A DNA stretch of 64,000 bases, taken from NCBI GenBank assembly GCA_028751875.1, contig CM054134.1:76484567-76548566 (forward strand). The letters run 5' to 3'. Position numbers and translations under genes: made by a program. The notes below the pieces were generated by a model. That model was given only the letters and a program-made list of their open reading frames with translations, was not told the DNA's origin and did no database searches. Below, piece after piece: positions 11,906-22,905 of the stretch (position 1 is the first letter of the stretch; every line of letters starts with the position of its first letter). This DNA comes from Rapana venosa (lineage: Eukaryota > Mollusca > Gastropoda > Neogastropoda > Muricidae).

Positions 11906-12524
11906 AAAGGCAATGTTTTCTTTTTACAGTTTTCTTGTAAAATGCCTCTAATTGTTTGTCTACATTACAGTTACAGTCATACTATATTTTGTCTTTTGTT
12001 TTTGAATTACAGTGTATCCCGTTTAGTTCACAGTGACATTCCAATCCTGTTCAAGTGAATACAGTATCAACAGCCTGTATATTCAAGATATACAGTTACA
12101 ACATATTACACATCCTGCACGCTTACTATTGTTTTCCAAAGTGCATTAACTTTAAAATAAAAGAAAAAAAAGAAAAAGGTCACACCCATAATCACTTGTT
12201 ACTGTTGATAAAATATCCTTAGTGAAATATTTTGAAGACTTCCTAAGCGTTTTCTAGGCAGATATGATGCAGTTTTGTATGGATTTTCTGCTCACATAAA
12301 TTTTTTTCCCTTCAGAAATATTGAAAACTGGAAAATTGAATATCACAAGGAAATATGAACATGTCAGAAATAATGTGAAAACCCATAGATTATATTATGC
12401 ATTTATCATACGTAGATTATCCACAAAATGTCATTGTTGTAGAAAAAAGAGTACCCTTTCTTTCGAATTATTTTGTAATTTTCAGCACAAGAATGATAGC
12501 TGTTAACTACACACATGATCACTT

Positions 12525-12620
12525 GTCTCTCTCTCCCTCTCTCTCTCTCCTCTCTCTCTCTCTCTCACTCACACACACACACACACACACACACGTGTGT
12601 ACACACACGCACTCTCTCTC
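12525..12620 (+). repeat. (CT)n/(CA)n compound repeat
   Basis: CT followed by CA repeats in intron 2. Confidence 0.85.
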
Positions 12621-13092
12621 TGCTTACTGAAGGAGTTTCAGGGTATGTTGTAATTATGTTTTAATGTGTGTGCTTGTGTTTAAAGCCCATGTAGGTTTAT
12701 GTATATATTGAATGTGTGCTAATGCTATAGGCAAACTTACATATTATCATGTGTGTGTGTGCGTGCATATGTGTACATGTGTGTGCGGGCATGCATGTGT
12801 GAGTGTGTGTAGATCAGTCCAAGCGCATTATGGCTTTTTAGTCATTACTACAGATAGTATGATGTGTGTCTATGTTCCTGGTCACTTCTGTCCACATTTG
12901 AAGCTAGCTTTCAGATAAATTAAAGTACCAGCCCCTCCCATGCCCTATTGGTTATTAGCCATTAGTCCCTTCACCCACACCTTTTGTTCCAGGTGCTTTT
13001 GTTTAATGGCTTTGGATATAATGGCTCAGGATTGGGTTCGATTTTTTTTTTCAACCTTTCTCAGAGAGAGACAGAGAAGTGTGTTTCTTTTC

Positions 13093-13094
13093 AC

Positions 13095-13175
<81 letters not shown>

Positions 13176-13240
13176 AGAGAGAGAGAGAGTGGGTTTCTTT
13201 TCAACCTTTTCAGACAGACAGAGAGAGAGAGAGAGAGAGA
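13093..13240 (+). repeat. (GA)n microsatellite
   Basis: A near-pure GA run to about 13190, then a shorter GA run after 'GTGGGTTTCTTTTCAACC'. That spacer is a copy of sequence just 5' of the first run, so the locus looks like a local duplication. Confidence 0.9.
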
Positions 13241-13925
13241 AAATTCCGAACTCTGAACTGTGAAATGATTTATTGTACATTGCCTTTGGGCCACAGTACG
13301 TTTGTTGGGCTTGGGATGGAACAATGGGTTCATTCATGTCATTGGCAAAGCAAATACACTTGAAAACAAGTAGTGATTTGTGACTGACCAAAGAAAAAAA
13401 CCCACAGACTATTCTATTTGTGATTATGACCCTTAAGTCAACAGTAACCCTATCACAGAAAGAAGATGATGTCTAAGGAAAATTGTGGAGATCATGCATA
13501 TTGAATACACTGACTTAATATGAGAGAGAGAGTCTGTGTGTCTGTCTGGATCTGTACGTCTGTTGTTGTTGCTGCTGTTCTTGTTGATGATGGTGGTTCT
13601 GAAGGTGGATGTACTTATGGGATGGTGGTAGGGGTGGTTATAGTGGTGGTTTTGATGATGGAGGTGGTTTGTGTGCGTACACTCTGTGTGTGTGTGCGCG
13701 TGCATGCGTGCGTGTGTGCGCCTGCCCGCCCGCATGCATGTGTGTTTGTGTGGGCACACGTGTATGTTGTACAGCATGTATATTCTAAAGAGTCCATGTG
13801 TATATATCATATATATTATGCACATTAGTGACATACTATACATGCCATTGAGGATGGATATTGCCACACATTAGGACTCTCTCAGCTATTGTTTATCACC
13901 CATCCATGTCCTCTGTCTCTTTCAG

Positions 13926-14101
13926 CTTTGAAGAAGCGCACTGTTCGAGAATTTTTTCGCCTGGTGAAAAAGATCCCTTATGTACGACGTAAGATTGACC
14001 AAGAGCTGTCCAAGTCACAGGAGGTTATCCGCGTCACCATGGACAAAGCTGTCAAAGACAGCTTGTACATTCAGAGGCTGCCCACAGAAGGATTGTCTGA
14101 G
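13926..14101 (+). CDS. SGPL1: SGPL1 exon 3
   Basis: Acceptor CTCTTTCAG at 13917-13925; the donor at 14102 is the weak GTTTGT. 176 nt: enters in phase 1, leaves in phase 0. It encodes residues 59-117. The basic stretch 'LKKRTVREFFRLVKKIPYVR' and 'RLPTEGLSE' align with the cytosolic juxtamembrane linker of the vertebrate enzyme (KK...KMP..GRKI, ALPSQGLS). Confidence 0.94.
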
Positions 14102-14202
14102 GTTTGTGGTCTGTGCTGAACTATATTGTTTCCTAGCTTTTTGGTGCTGCCCCAGCATTTTGAAATCAATATTCATTTATTTATTTTTATTATTTATTCT
14201 TT

Positions 14203-14412
14203 TTTTATATCGAGGATAATGGAATAAGCACTCATGTGCTTTTTTACATCCAGTCCCCGTGTGTATGCGATTTTGTAAATTTTGTCATCTGTTTCCACCG
14301 GCACACAATGGCCTACTCTTTCGAAAAGCGGAACAGGATTTAACGTGTGTGCAAGATGTTCTGCATGCGTTTGAACACGGGGCCTCGGTTTATAGTCTCA
14401 TCCGAAGGACTT
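14203..14412 (-). repeat. SINE family A, head-truncated
   Basis: Tail and body are intact from 'TATCGAGGATAATGG' to 'CTCATCCGAAGGACTTG', about 100 bp downstream of exon 3. It abuts a family D copy. Confidence 0.85.
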
Positions 14413-14420
14413 GTACATGA

Positions 14421-14675
14421 GATTGGATGCTCAATGTTTATGTTATCCAAACAACTCTCCATCCTCGGAAGTCGGAATGTGGCTGTCAGCGTGGTAAAGC
14501 ACTTGAAAACAGTCATAGTGCACGAAAACTTCTCAGCCAGAGTCTACATTCAGTGTCCTCACAGGGATTCCCCGGTGGGATGACTCCAAAGAGTCAGTGA
14601 GACTAGAGTATCAATTAACATATTCTGGGTGACCCCCAAGAGGTTATGCTGGGGAACAGGCAACAACACCGTACA
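14421..14675 (+). repeat. Interspersed family D copy
   Basis: Shares ordered blocks with 45.4 and 52.9 kb: 'GAAGTCGGAATGTGGCTG', 'TTGAAAACAGTCATA', 'GGTGGGATGA', 'ATTCTGGGTGACCCCCAAGA', 'GCTGGGGAAC'. No coding capacity or RNA-gene head was identified, so the class is unknown. Confidence 0.65.
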
Positions 14676-14790
14676 GTTGTCCATAACTAGTCTACGGCTT
14701 TCTGAAAGATGGGAAGGGTTTGATCTTCTTTTTTTTAAAACATGGGGCCCAAAAGGTTCAAAATGATTAAAGATAAATTACCTTGATTGC

Positions 14791-15950
14791 AGTTTTACAG
14801 TTTTGCTACTTATTTCTGCATTAATAGTGCAAAATTATGAGACAGTTTTGCTACTTTTTGCTGCTGCAATAACGCAAAGGTATGAGACAGTTTTGCTACT
14901 TCTTGCTGCTGCAATAACGCAAAGGTATGAGACAGTTTTGCTACTTCTTGCTGCTGCAATAACGCAAAGGTATGAGACAGTTTTGCTACTTCTTGCTGCT
15001 GCAATAACGCAAAGGTATGAGACAGTTTTGCTACTTCTTGCTGCTGCAATAACGCAAAGGTATGAGACAGTTTTGCTACTTCTTGCTGCTGCAATAACGC
15101 AAAGGTATGAGACAGTTTTGCTACTTCTTGCTGCTGCAATAACGCAAAGGTATGAGACAGTTTTGCTACTTCTTGATGCTGCAATAACGCAAAGGTATGA
15201 GACAGTTTTGCTACTTCTTGCTGCTGCAATAACGCAAAGGTATGAGACAGTTTTGCTACTTCTTGCTGCTGCAATAACGCAAAGGTATGAGACAGTTTTG
15301 CTACTTCTTGATGCTGCAATAGTGTAAAGATATGAGACAGTTTTACAGTTTTGCTACTTCTTGCTGCTGCAATAGTGCACAGATATGAAATGGTTTTACA
15401 GTTTTGTTACCTCTTGATGCTGCAATAGTGCAAAGATATGAGACAGTTTTGCTACTTATTTCTGCTGTAATAGTGCAAAAATATGAGACGGTTTTGCTAC
15501 TTGTTGCTGCAATAGTGCAAAGATATGAGACAGTTTTGCTACTTATTTCTGCTATAATAGTGCAAAAATATGAGACAGTTTTGCTACTCTGTGCTGCATG
15601 CTGCATTTGTGCAAAGGTATAAGACAGTTTTGCTACTTCTTGCTGCTGCATTTGTGCAAAGATATGAGACAGTTTTGCTACTCTTTGCTGCTGCATTTGT
15701 GCAAAGGTATGAGACAGTTTTGCTACTTGTTGCTGCAATAGTGCAAAGATATGAGACAGTTTTGCTACTTATTTCTGCCATAATAGTGCAAAAATATGAG
15801 ACAGTTTTGCTACTCTTTGCTGCTGCATTTGTGCAAAAGTATGAGACAGTTTTGCTGCTTCTTGCTGCTGCAATAGTGTAAAGATATGAGACAGTTTTAC
15901 AGTTTTGTTACCTCTTGCTGCTGCAATAGTGCACAGATATGAAACAATTG
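14791..15950 (+). repeat. 45-bp minisatellite array in intron 3
   Basis: About 25 tandem units of a 45 bp motif ('TATGAGACAGTTTTGCTACT' plus 'TCTTGCTGCTGCAATA'). The block at about 14834-15310 is almost perfectly homogeneous. The later block has 42 to about 60 bp variants (stretches with 'TTTACAG' insertions, 'TGCATTTGTGC' versus 'GCAATAGTGC'). Because 45 is divisible by 3, frames stay open on both strands (174 and 169 codons), but there is no splice or start context. The array resumes briefly at 16281 after a retroposon insertion. Confidence 0.95.
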
Positions 15951-15961
15951 AATTACAGTTT

Positions 15962-16269
15962 CCCCCGTGGGGTTGCCGGGGGCCTATCAGTATAAATAGC
16001 ATCCCCATATTCTGGAAATTCTGTGCTAGAAATTTCCTCTTTTCTATCACTCTCTCTGTTTCTGCCTTGTTCCTTTTCTTCCTGTTTATTTTCTGCTTTC
16101 TTGGTCCATTCTCCTGCCATTTTTCCAAAGAGACTTTAAAAATTAAAAAAATCTCTCTTATGCCAAAGTCGGATGCACTGGGCCTGACTTGTCAGGCGCA
16201 TAACAGCATTATTGCTCACATAACAGACAACAATAGTTGCTGTCTGAGCATTTGAAGAAGAAGAAGAAG
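15962..16269 (+). mobile_element. Retroposon (family E) inserted in the minisatellite
   Basis: An about 308 bp insertion interrupts the 45 bp array. It is flanked by the duplication 'AATTACAGTTT' (15951-15961 and 16270-16280) and ends in (GAA)5. The array motif continues immediately after the second duplication. The element begins with a C/G-rich block ('CCCCCGTGGGGTTGCCGGGG') and shares 'TAAATAGCATCCCCAT', 'TTCTGGAAA' and 'CTGTGCTAG' with 55.77-55.98 kb. No coding capacity. Confidence 0.8.
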
Positions 16270-16465
16270 AATTACAGTTTTGCCTACTTCTTGCTGCTGC
16301 AAAGATAACAGATTTATGTAGATTTGGGGGGGTTGTTTTACCTGCTTTGTTTGTTTCTTACAGTCTTTTTAATGGTCTTCTGTTACTATTTTGGATACAA
16401 TTTGTTTTTGCCGTAATAACTGTAAAGCCTAGTGTAATTGTTTAAACCTTTTTTTTTGTTTGCAG

Positions 16466-16505
16466 TCTGAACTGATGGCGGAGTTAAATAAGTACAAGAA
16501 TCTTG
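16466..16505 (+). CDS. SGPL1: SGPL1 exon 4 (40 nt)
   Basis: Acceptor TTTGTTTGCAG ends at 16465, donor GTAAGT at 16506. It encodes residues 118-130 (SELMAELNKYKNL) plus the first base of the next codon, matching the helix before the catalytic domain of the family. It is too short to stand out as an ORF and was found by joining phases. Confidence 0.9.
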
Positions 16506-16619
16506 GTAAGTGTATACGGTGTATACCTGTGACACTGTCTGTCAGTGAGTGTCTGTGTGTGTCTAACTGTGTGTATAATGCATGTGTGTCACTGTGTGTG
16601 TGTGTCTTTTTCTCTGTCT

Positions 16620-16662
16620 CTCTGTCTCTCTCTCTCTCTGCCTCTGTGTGTGTGTGTGTGTA

Positions 16663-16697
<35 letters not shown>

Positions 16698-16711
16698 ACA
16701 CACACTACACA

Positions 16712-16787
<76 letters not shown>
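16620..16787 (+). repeat. (CT)n then (CA)n microsatellite
   Basis: CT-rich to about 16696, then about 37 CA units to 16787, just downstream of the exon 4 donor. Confidence 0.9.
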
Positions 16788-16793
<6 letters not shown>

Positions 16794-16844
16794 ACCTTAT
16801 TGTTGGATATATAATACTTAAAGCCACAGCATACATTTGATATT

Positions 16845-17055
16845 TAAACACCATCATTTCTCTCTGTCTCTTCTCTGCGTTCCCGTATAGGGTAGAATGC
16901 AGAGTGCCTGGTCTTCTCCTGTGTTTGTAAGTTCACTGCAGGAGGTCTGCATGCTGACCTCAGCCAACACATTCTTAATTCAGAGCAGCTCATTTTTTTT
17001 GTACAGGATGCATGCTGGGCATGTTCGTGTTTCCATAAATCACCTGGCACTTAAA
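16845..17055 (-). repeat. Interspersed repeat related to family E
   Basis: The reverse complement shares 'CTGAGGTCAGCA', 'GAGAAGACCAGG' and 'ATTCTA' in the same order as 55.99-56.09 kb. Confidence 0.45.
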
Positions 17056-17109
17056 TGAATTACAGAATTTTTAACATGAATTTTAAAAATAATCTTCTTC
17101 ATGTTTATA

Positions 17110-17275
17110 AACATGAAGAAACTAAGGCACTGGCAGGTGCACATGTAAAGTTGACCTGGGAGATTATAAAAATCCTGGGGGGGGGGGGCCAGGATTTGAA
17201 CCCATGACTTCATGGACCCAGGGGATTGAAGTCAAACTGTCTTAACCACTCGGCTGTAGTCTCCATCCATGATCC
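17110..17275 (-). repeat. tRNA-derived SINE family C
   Basis: On the minus strand there is an A-box-like 'AGCCGAGTGGTTAAGAC' and a B-box-like 'GGTTCAAATCC', followed by 'CTCCCAGGTCAACTT'. The same post-head block is present at 25.84-26.03 kb. It ends about 10 bp before exon 5. Confidence 0.65.
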
Positions 17276-17287
17276 TCTTGGTTTCAG

Positions 17288-17367
17288 CTCCTGGTGACTG
17301 GGAAAAAGGCAAGGTGTCAGGAACAGTGTACAATGGGGAGGAGAAGCTGACTCAGCTGATGGCAAAG
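17288..17367 (+). CDS. SGPL1: SGPL1 exon 5
   Basis: Acceptor TTTCAG at 17282-17287, donor GTAAAC at 17368; enters in phase 1, leaves in phase 0. It encodes residues 131-157. 'SGTVYNGEEKLTQLMAK' is near-identical to the vertebrate 'SGTVYSGEEKLTELLVK' segment that opens the PLP-fold domain. Confidence 0.95.
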
Positions 17368-17499
17368 GTAAACCTGGTCAAATATTGAGGGGGAGGGGGG
17401 GTGAAGGGTAGGAGCGTGTGTGTGGGGGGGGTGGGTTATGGTGAAGAGAAAGTGAGTTGGTGAAATGATGGGGGTGGATGTGGGATGACAAGGGGGTTT

Positions 17500-17523
17500 G
17501 GGGGGGGGGGGGGGGGGGGGGGG
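17500..17523 (+). repeat. Homopolymer G, 24 bases
   Basis: Sense-strand G run in intron 5, within a generally G-rich stretch (17385-17525). Confidence 0.9.
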
Positions 17524-17649
17524 TGTTAGGTGAAAAGAAAGGGAGTTTTGATGGAGGAGGAAAAGGTAACAAGGTCCTGAAAGATGTGTTTGCTTGCAAA
17601 GTGTGGATGTGCGGATAGGTTGTGTATGTGTGTGTAAGAGAGAGTGATA

Positions 17650-17667
17650 GGGGGGGGGGGGGGGGGG
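17650..17667 (+). repeat. Homopolymer G, 18 bases
   Basis: A second G run in intron 5. Confidence 0.9.
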
Positions 17668-18238
17668 CATAAACTTACAGATAAAACATTGTGTGGTAAC
17701 TACTTAACAACTGTAAAATTGAGAAATTGTACATAGACAGCAATCAGAAAATGACTCTGAATAATCAAAAGCTTTTCTTTTCGTACATCTTCTTGCTCTG
17801 CCTGTATGTTTGTGTGTTCCATTTTGAAGTCATCATCATTGTTCAAAATTTGTGCATGAATAAACAAGGCAGATAAAATGGATAATCTAAATACTTGATA
17901 GATTTAAAGCTTGTTTGTGAAAAGTGTAAGACATATATTACGGAATGAAACAAATGTTTTGGGGTTTTTTATCAAGTGAATTGTCTCTAAAAAGCGTGAG
18001 ACATCTATTCCAAACGAACAAGTGTAAGCACTTTTTAAAGTGTATTTAGGGACTGTTTATTCCATAGCCTCTCTTTCCATATTCCTACAGATGTAGACAT
18101 TATTTATCTATACAATTTAAAAAAAACAACTATTGTGAGTTATTGTCTTTCTTGTTAGTGTTTACAGGTGTTCAGATCTTTATGATAAGGTGTGCAGGGA
18201 GGAAAAGAACAAATTGAATAAGTGTAAGTATTTTTTGC

Positions 18239-18304
18239 TTTCAGACATACGGCATGTTTGCATGTTTTTTGGTGTTTTTTTCAGACATACGGCATGTTTG
18301 CATG
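18239..18304 (+). repeat. SGPL1: Duplicated 3' splice site of exon 6
   Basis: A 26 bp segment (18239-18264) is repeated identically at 18279-18304, 40 bp apart. It comprises the end of intron 5 (TTTCAG) and the first 20 bases of exon 6. Both copies have T-rich tracts before AG. The downstream copy keeps the reading frame. Use of the upstream AG (18243-18244) adds 40 nt, shifts the frame and meets a stop soon after. Confidence 0.95.
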
Positions 18305-18413
18305 GTCCAATCCACTTCACCCTGATGTCTTCCCTGATATCCGAAAAATGGAAGCAGAGGTTGTACGCATGTGCTGCACAATGTTCAACGGCGATGAGAA
18401 AACAAGTGGATCG
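18285..18413 (+). CDS. SGPL1: SGPL1 exon 6
   Basis: Acceptor TTTTTTTCAG ends at 18284, donor GTCAGT at 18414; 129 nt, phase 0 to 0. It encodes residues 158-200, 'TYGMFAWSNPLHPDVFPDIR' then 'KMEAEVVRMCCTMFNG'. This is the strongest match to the family (YGDFAWSNPLHPDIFP..RK.EAE). The 5' end is chosen at the second of two duplicated acceptors because only it preserves frame. Confidence 0.96.
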
Positions 18414-18537
18414 GTCAGTAGTTTGGGTTGGTTTTTTTGTTATTCGGTTGGTTTGCTTGTCTTTTTACCCCAAAAGTTACATTTATATTTTCTTTGCTTA
18501 GATGCTGTTATTGTTGCTCATGTAACTTGTATTTTTA

Positions 18538-18572
<35 letters not shown>

Positions 18573-19781
18573 ACTTTGTAGCACATATGAACAAAGATTT
18601 CACATATTAGATAGAATAATGGATGGAACAATGTTTTACATTAATTAAACCAAAACAAAAACAAACATCCCAGAACAATTTTCTCAGAAATACTGATATA
18701 CATTAAGATTGAATAATGGATTGAGTAATGACTTAACAGTAATAAACAGTGATGACAAAAACAAAACAAACAACCCAAAATGATTTTTTCACAAATGCTG
18801 ATGTGCCTTTTCATATCTTCCTTGTTGGGCCTGGTGTATTTCCGTGTGTCTCTGTCATTGGGTTTCGGTTTTGTTTTTTGGTATTGTTTTGTATGTTACA
18901 TATTTGAACTGTCGTAATATGGTTGAGTTTTTGAGGAAGAAAGTTTGTTTGATCTGGGAACTGAACTCAAATGAAAAATGTTGAGAAGGAAGAGCATGAG
19001 CTTGCTTGAAAAAAAAGGAAACAAATATTCAAGAGTTTGCTGGGGGGGAAAAAATAGACGAGATTGAGTTTGCTTGAATGTAGTTTGTTGTTGCTACTGT
19101 TGTTGCTGTTTTCTTTAACCTTTTCTGTATAGGTAACCCGCTATAGGGTAACCAACCATCTACTAACCCTTCCCTCCAAATCACCCACTACTGGGTTACA
19201 GTAGCATACCGATGTGCACAGTGCATGTGTACTGGAAAGAGGGTTTCTTTCCCTTAACGTAGGAAAGTGTAAAGTTACCAGGTTGTCTAAAAAATGAAGA
19301 TGATTTATCTCAAGGGTGATAATAGAGAGCTGGGATTTTAAAAATACTTTGATGCAAGAGTAAATTTATGAAGGGTTACAGAGGTCAAATGTACTTCAGG
19401 TGGGTACACTAGAAACGTCACAGCTTGCATGGTGACAAACTATGCTTGAAACAGGTCTAACAGAGCGTTAGAGATGTCACATACGTAGTATAATGCAAAG
19501 ATGGAAGAAATGAAGCATGTAAAGCTTCACCAATCATTTTGTTCAAAAACTTTTTTTTTTAAGTCTGGGAGGCTAAAGTAGCTTGCGCAATATAGAGCAA
19601 AGAAACTATGTAATTGAAAAATGCAAGCAGCTGCCTTACAAGTTTTGCTATAAGCATACAAAGTGTTCACTTACTATTTATTATGCTATGTGTCACTGAA
19701 AGTTTACAAAACCTGTACTGATTGCTTATTCAGATTGAATACATTATAAAATCATGCGCTGAATGTTTTTTTTCAATCTCG

Positions 19782-20163
19782 GCTAGAGCTCCAAGATTTA
19801 CCAATGATAAGATTTTGCGTATGTGACCGTTTACTCAACTTTAAGGTAGCTGCATTCCAACTTTGGGGATGGTGTCTAAACTCGACACCTGTGTGCATGC
19901 ATGGTTGAAATTTTGTGACTCATTTCTGCCAGCACGAAATGGCCTACTCATCTGAAAGGCTGAACAGTTTTGAATGTGTGCGCAAAATGTTCTGCATGTA
20001 TTTGCGCAGGGGACTTCAGTTTATAGTCTCATCAGAAGCACTTTTAGGGGGAGTAGTTTCTGATGTTAACTCCAGGGAAAAATCCCCTAAAACAGGGGCC
20101 TCCGTGGTGGCTTGATCCTGGGCTTTCGGATCATGAGCTCTAACCACTAGGCTGCTCCACCCC
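19782..20163 (-). repeat. SINE, family A head with family B tail
   Basis: From the plus-strand left: 'CTAGAGCTCCAAGATTTACC', 'AAGGTAGCTGCATTCC' (family B tail), then 'GCAAAATGTTCTGCATG', 'GATGTTAACTCCAGGG' and 'TCTAACCACTAGGCTG' (family A body and tRNA-like head). Intron 6. Confidence 0.75.
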
Positions 20164-20509
20164 CCTTGCAGAATGATCTGATTATTAATTATTGCCATGT
20201 GTACAGTCAGTGTGTCAGCTGTAACAATGAGGCGGCACACTGAAATAGACAAGTTGCTCTGTGATGTTTACTGCTGTTCATACAATGTGTCTGTCGTGTG
20301 TCCATTTGAAGACAAGTGGGATTTACATAGGGTGTCATTAGGCATGCCATTAGCACCTGTTACTGCTATTTCATGTGGTTTTGTATCTGTCTGCAACCAG
20401 TGAGGCTTTTACACACTACATCAGCGATAGGAAAAAGTAGGGGGTTTTTTGGTATTGTATTTCTAATAGAATTATTAAAATAAAGAGGGAGAGGGGGGTG
20501 GGTTGTATG

Positions 20510-20960
20510 GTGTGTGTATGTGTGTGTGTGTACGTCTGTGTGTGTGCACGTGCATGCATGCACACTTGCAAATGTACAGTGTGTGTGTCTGTGTGTGTGT
20601 GTGTGTGTACTCATGCTTGCATGTGTACACACACAAACTGGAATGCATGTGTGTGAGAGAGAGAGAGAGAGAGAGATGAGAGAGAGAGAGGAGGAGAGAG
20701 AGAGAGAGGAGAGAGAAGAGAAAGAGAGAGAGGTTGCTACATCAGTGTTAGGAGAAAGCAATTTTATGTATTGTGTTACTGAAAGATTTATTATCAGAAT
20801 AAAGAGTTGGGGGGGGGGGGGGAGTTGTATGGTGTGTGTGCATGCATGCATGCACACTTGCATATGTACAGTGCACTTGTATATGTACAGTGCACTCATG
20901 CATGCGTGTGTACACACACAAACAGGAATGTGTGAGAGGGAGACAGAGAGTGGATGTGTT
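20510..20960 (+). repeat. GT/GA repeats with a partial local duplication
   Basis: Two similar stretches, about 20490-20660 and about 20805-20950. Both have a G-rich run, 'GTTGTATGGTGTGTG', 'TGCATGCATGCACACTTGCA' and GA runs. This looks like a segmental tandem duplication of about 300 bp. Low-complexity frames only. Confidence 0.7.
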
Positions 20961-21385
20961 TGTGCTTAATTGTTGAATCAATGAGTTTGAAAGGTCAAAA
21001 AGCTGTTATTGGGGTTTGTGCCCTTTCCGTGGCTGTTGTAGGTGTTCTTTCAGCAACAACAACAACAAAAGACTCCAAAAAAAGAAAAAGAAAAGTAAGA
21101 AGAAAAACCAGTCATATACAAACACGCTCATAAATGTGTATGACTAGACATGAACGTTCTAAAAAATATAAATGATTGGGGAACACTCACAGATAGAATA
21201 TGCCATGCACATCTGCATGCATGAAATGTGTGTGTGTGATGCTTTGTCCATGTGTAGAAATGAAGAGGAGGAAGCTAAGCACAGCCTGCTGATAGCTGTA
21301 TTTTTGTCTAGTCATGTTTCTCTCCCCTGCAATTTGGTTTTTTATTGTTGACAGTATTGATTAACATTTTTGTTCTTGTTCCTCA

Positions 21386-21773
21386 GTTAGAGCCCCACAG
21401 TTTACCAAGAGTGAGATTTTACATATGTGACCGCTTTTTTCTCACCATTAAGGTAGCCACATTCCGACTTCCAGAATGATGTCTAAACACGACACCAGTG
21501 TACATGCATTTTAAAAATTCTCTCATCCATTTTTACCAGCACGCAATAGCCTTCTCTTCCGAAAGGCAGAACTGGCTTTAACGCGTGTGCAAGATGTTAT
21601 GTGTACATTCACACATGAGACCTTGGTTCATAGACTCATCCGGAGGACTTTTGGGGGAGCGGAACTGGTACTGATGTTAACTTCATTCCCTTGAACGGGT
21701 GCCTCAGTGATGGCTTAAACTGCGCCATCAGATCACAAGCTCAACACTAACTGCTAGGCTGTTTTTGCCCCCT
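21386..21773 (-). repeat. SINE, family A head with family B tail
   Basis: Same chimeric layout as 19782-20163: 'TTAGAGCCCCACAGTTTACC', 'AAGGTAGCCACATTCCGACT', then family A body and a degraded tRNA head. It lies 180 bp upstream of exon 7. Confidence 0.75.
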
Positions 21774-21953
21774 GTATTGACTGAATGATTTGAATTGAAA
21801 CATGAAGCTCTAAGTGTTTTTCTTTGGATTTTTCTTGCATATTATAGGTACTGATATTATACTGTTATAAAAGGGTGAGTCTTGCATTTGACCAAGTGAA
21901 TATTGAAACCTGTGTGTGTGTGTGTGTGCGTGCGTGCATGTGTGTGTATACAG

Positions 21954-22042
21954 GTGACCTCAGGGGGTACAGAAAGCATCATGCTGGCATGTCTGGCTTA
22001 TCGCAGCATTGCCAGACAGCGCGGCATCAAAATTCCAGAAAT
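21954..22042 (+). CDS. SGPL1: SGPL1 exon 7 (VTSGGTES motif)
   Basis: Acceptor TATACAG ends at 21953, donor GTAAGT at 22043; 89 nt, leaving in phase 2. It encodes residues 201-229 plus two bases. '[17 protein letters not shown]' is the conserved PLP-phosphate-binding turn. The Cys at about 213 corresponds to a Cys described as important in the human enzyme (my recollection). The acceptor follows a (GT)n/(GC) tract with essentially no pyrimidine tract, which is unusual. Confidence 0.95.
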
Positions 22043-22668
22043 GTAAGTTTGTGAAACAGACCTTTCATATCCCTTTGCTTTTTTGTTGTGCTTTTTTTTC
22101 TCCATATTTTTGGTATTGTAGTTTGGAGTTATCATTTTAACAACTGATCACATATATTCAAAAAAATTTTCTCATATTTAATATTTTCTTCAGGAGGTTG
22201 ATATTCTTATAATGCTTTAGCTATGTTTAACTTTATATGTGAACAAATGATTGTGAAATGTCAAAAGTGATCATGCTTGCACACCAATGGAAATTCAGTT
22301 ACACAATAACAAGCATAGAATATCGCGATTGGAGCAAGTATGCTTTGTACCAGTGGCACTTACTGTTTTCTCTCTTTCCTTTTAAAACAAAATTTTTTAT
22401 AGAGGGTTGAAGAATGTTACCAGTACAATGTCCCATTTATAGTATCATTCATGATGTTAGCGTCTGATTTGAGAGTCTGAATAAAATATTGTAAGATAGA
22501 GGTGACAGTTGGTGACAGTAACCAGGCAGATGAAAAAAATTTTGTTTAGTGAAGATACATTAGCCAGGATTGAAAGTATGAAACATAGCCAAAGATGTTT
22601 TCTTGGACCTTTCAGAAATAACCCATTGTGTAGATGTGGCTATCATTAGCTTGGGTTGTTTTTTTCAG

Positions 22669-22705
22669 AATTGTGCCTCACACTGCCCATGCTGCTTTTG
22701 ATAAG
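22669..22705 (+). CDS. SGPL1: SGPL1 exon 8 (37 nt, AHAAF motif)
   Basis: Acceptor TTTTTTTCAG ends at 22668, donor GTAAAA at 22706. It completes codon 230 and encodes to residue 242, 'IVPHTAHAAFDK'. The second His (about 237) aligns with the residue that stacks on PLP in this fold. A microexon-scale coding exon recovered by phase joining. Confidence 0.93.
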
Positions 22706-22719
22706 GTAAAATTAGATTA

Positions 22720-22905
22720 TGTGTGTGCTGTGTGTGTGTGTGTGTGCGTGGTGCGTGCGTGCGTGTGTGTGAGGGTGGGTCAGTGGATGGGGTGGGCCAG
22801 TGGATGTGTGTGTGTGCACATGTGTGTTGTTTTTGCACAGTGCTCTATGTATATATATATATATATATATATAGAAGGAGAGAGGAGGAGAGAGAGAGAG
22901 ATAGA
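22720..22905 (+). repeat. (GT)n, (TA)n and (GA)n compound repeat
   Basis: GT/GC repeats begin about 15 bp after the exon 8 donor, followed by about 12 TA units and a GA run. Confidence 0.85.

Noticed and set aside
14803..15327. 174-codon plus-strand ORF and 169-codon minus-strand ORF as genes
   Set aside because: Both are by-products of a 45 bp (3 x 15) tandem repeat inside SGPL1 intron 3, with no start, splice or homology support.
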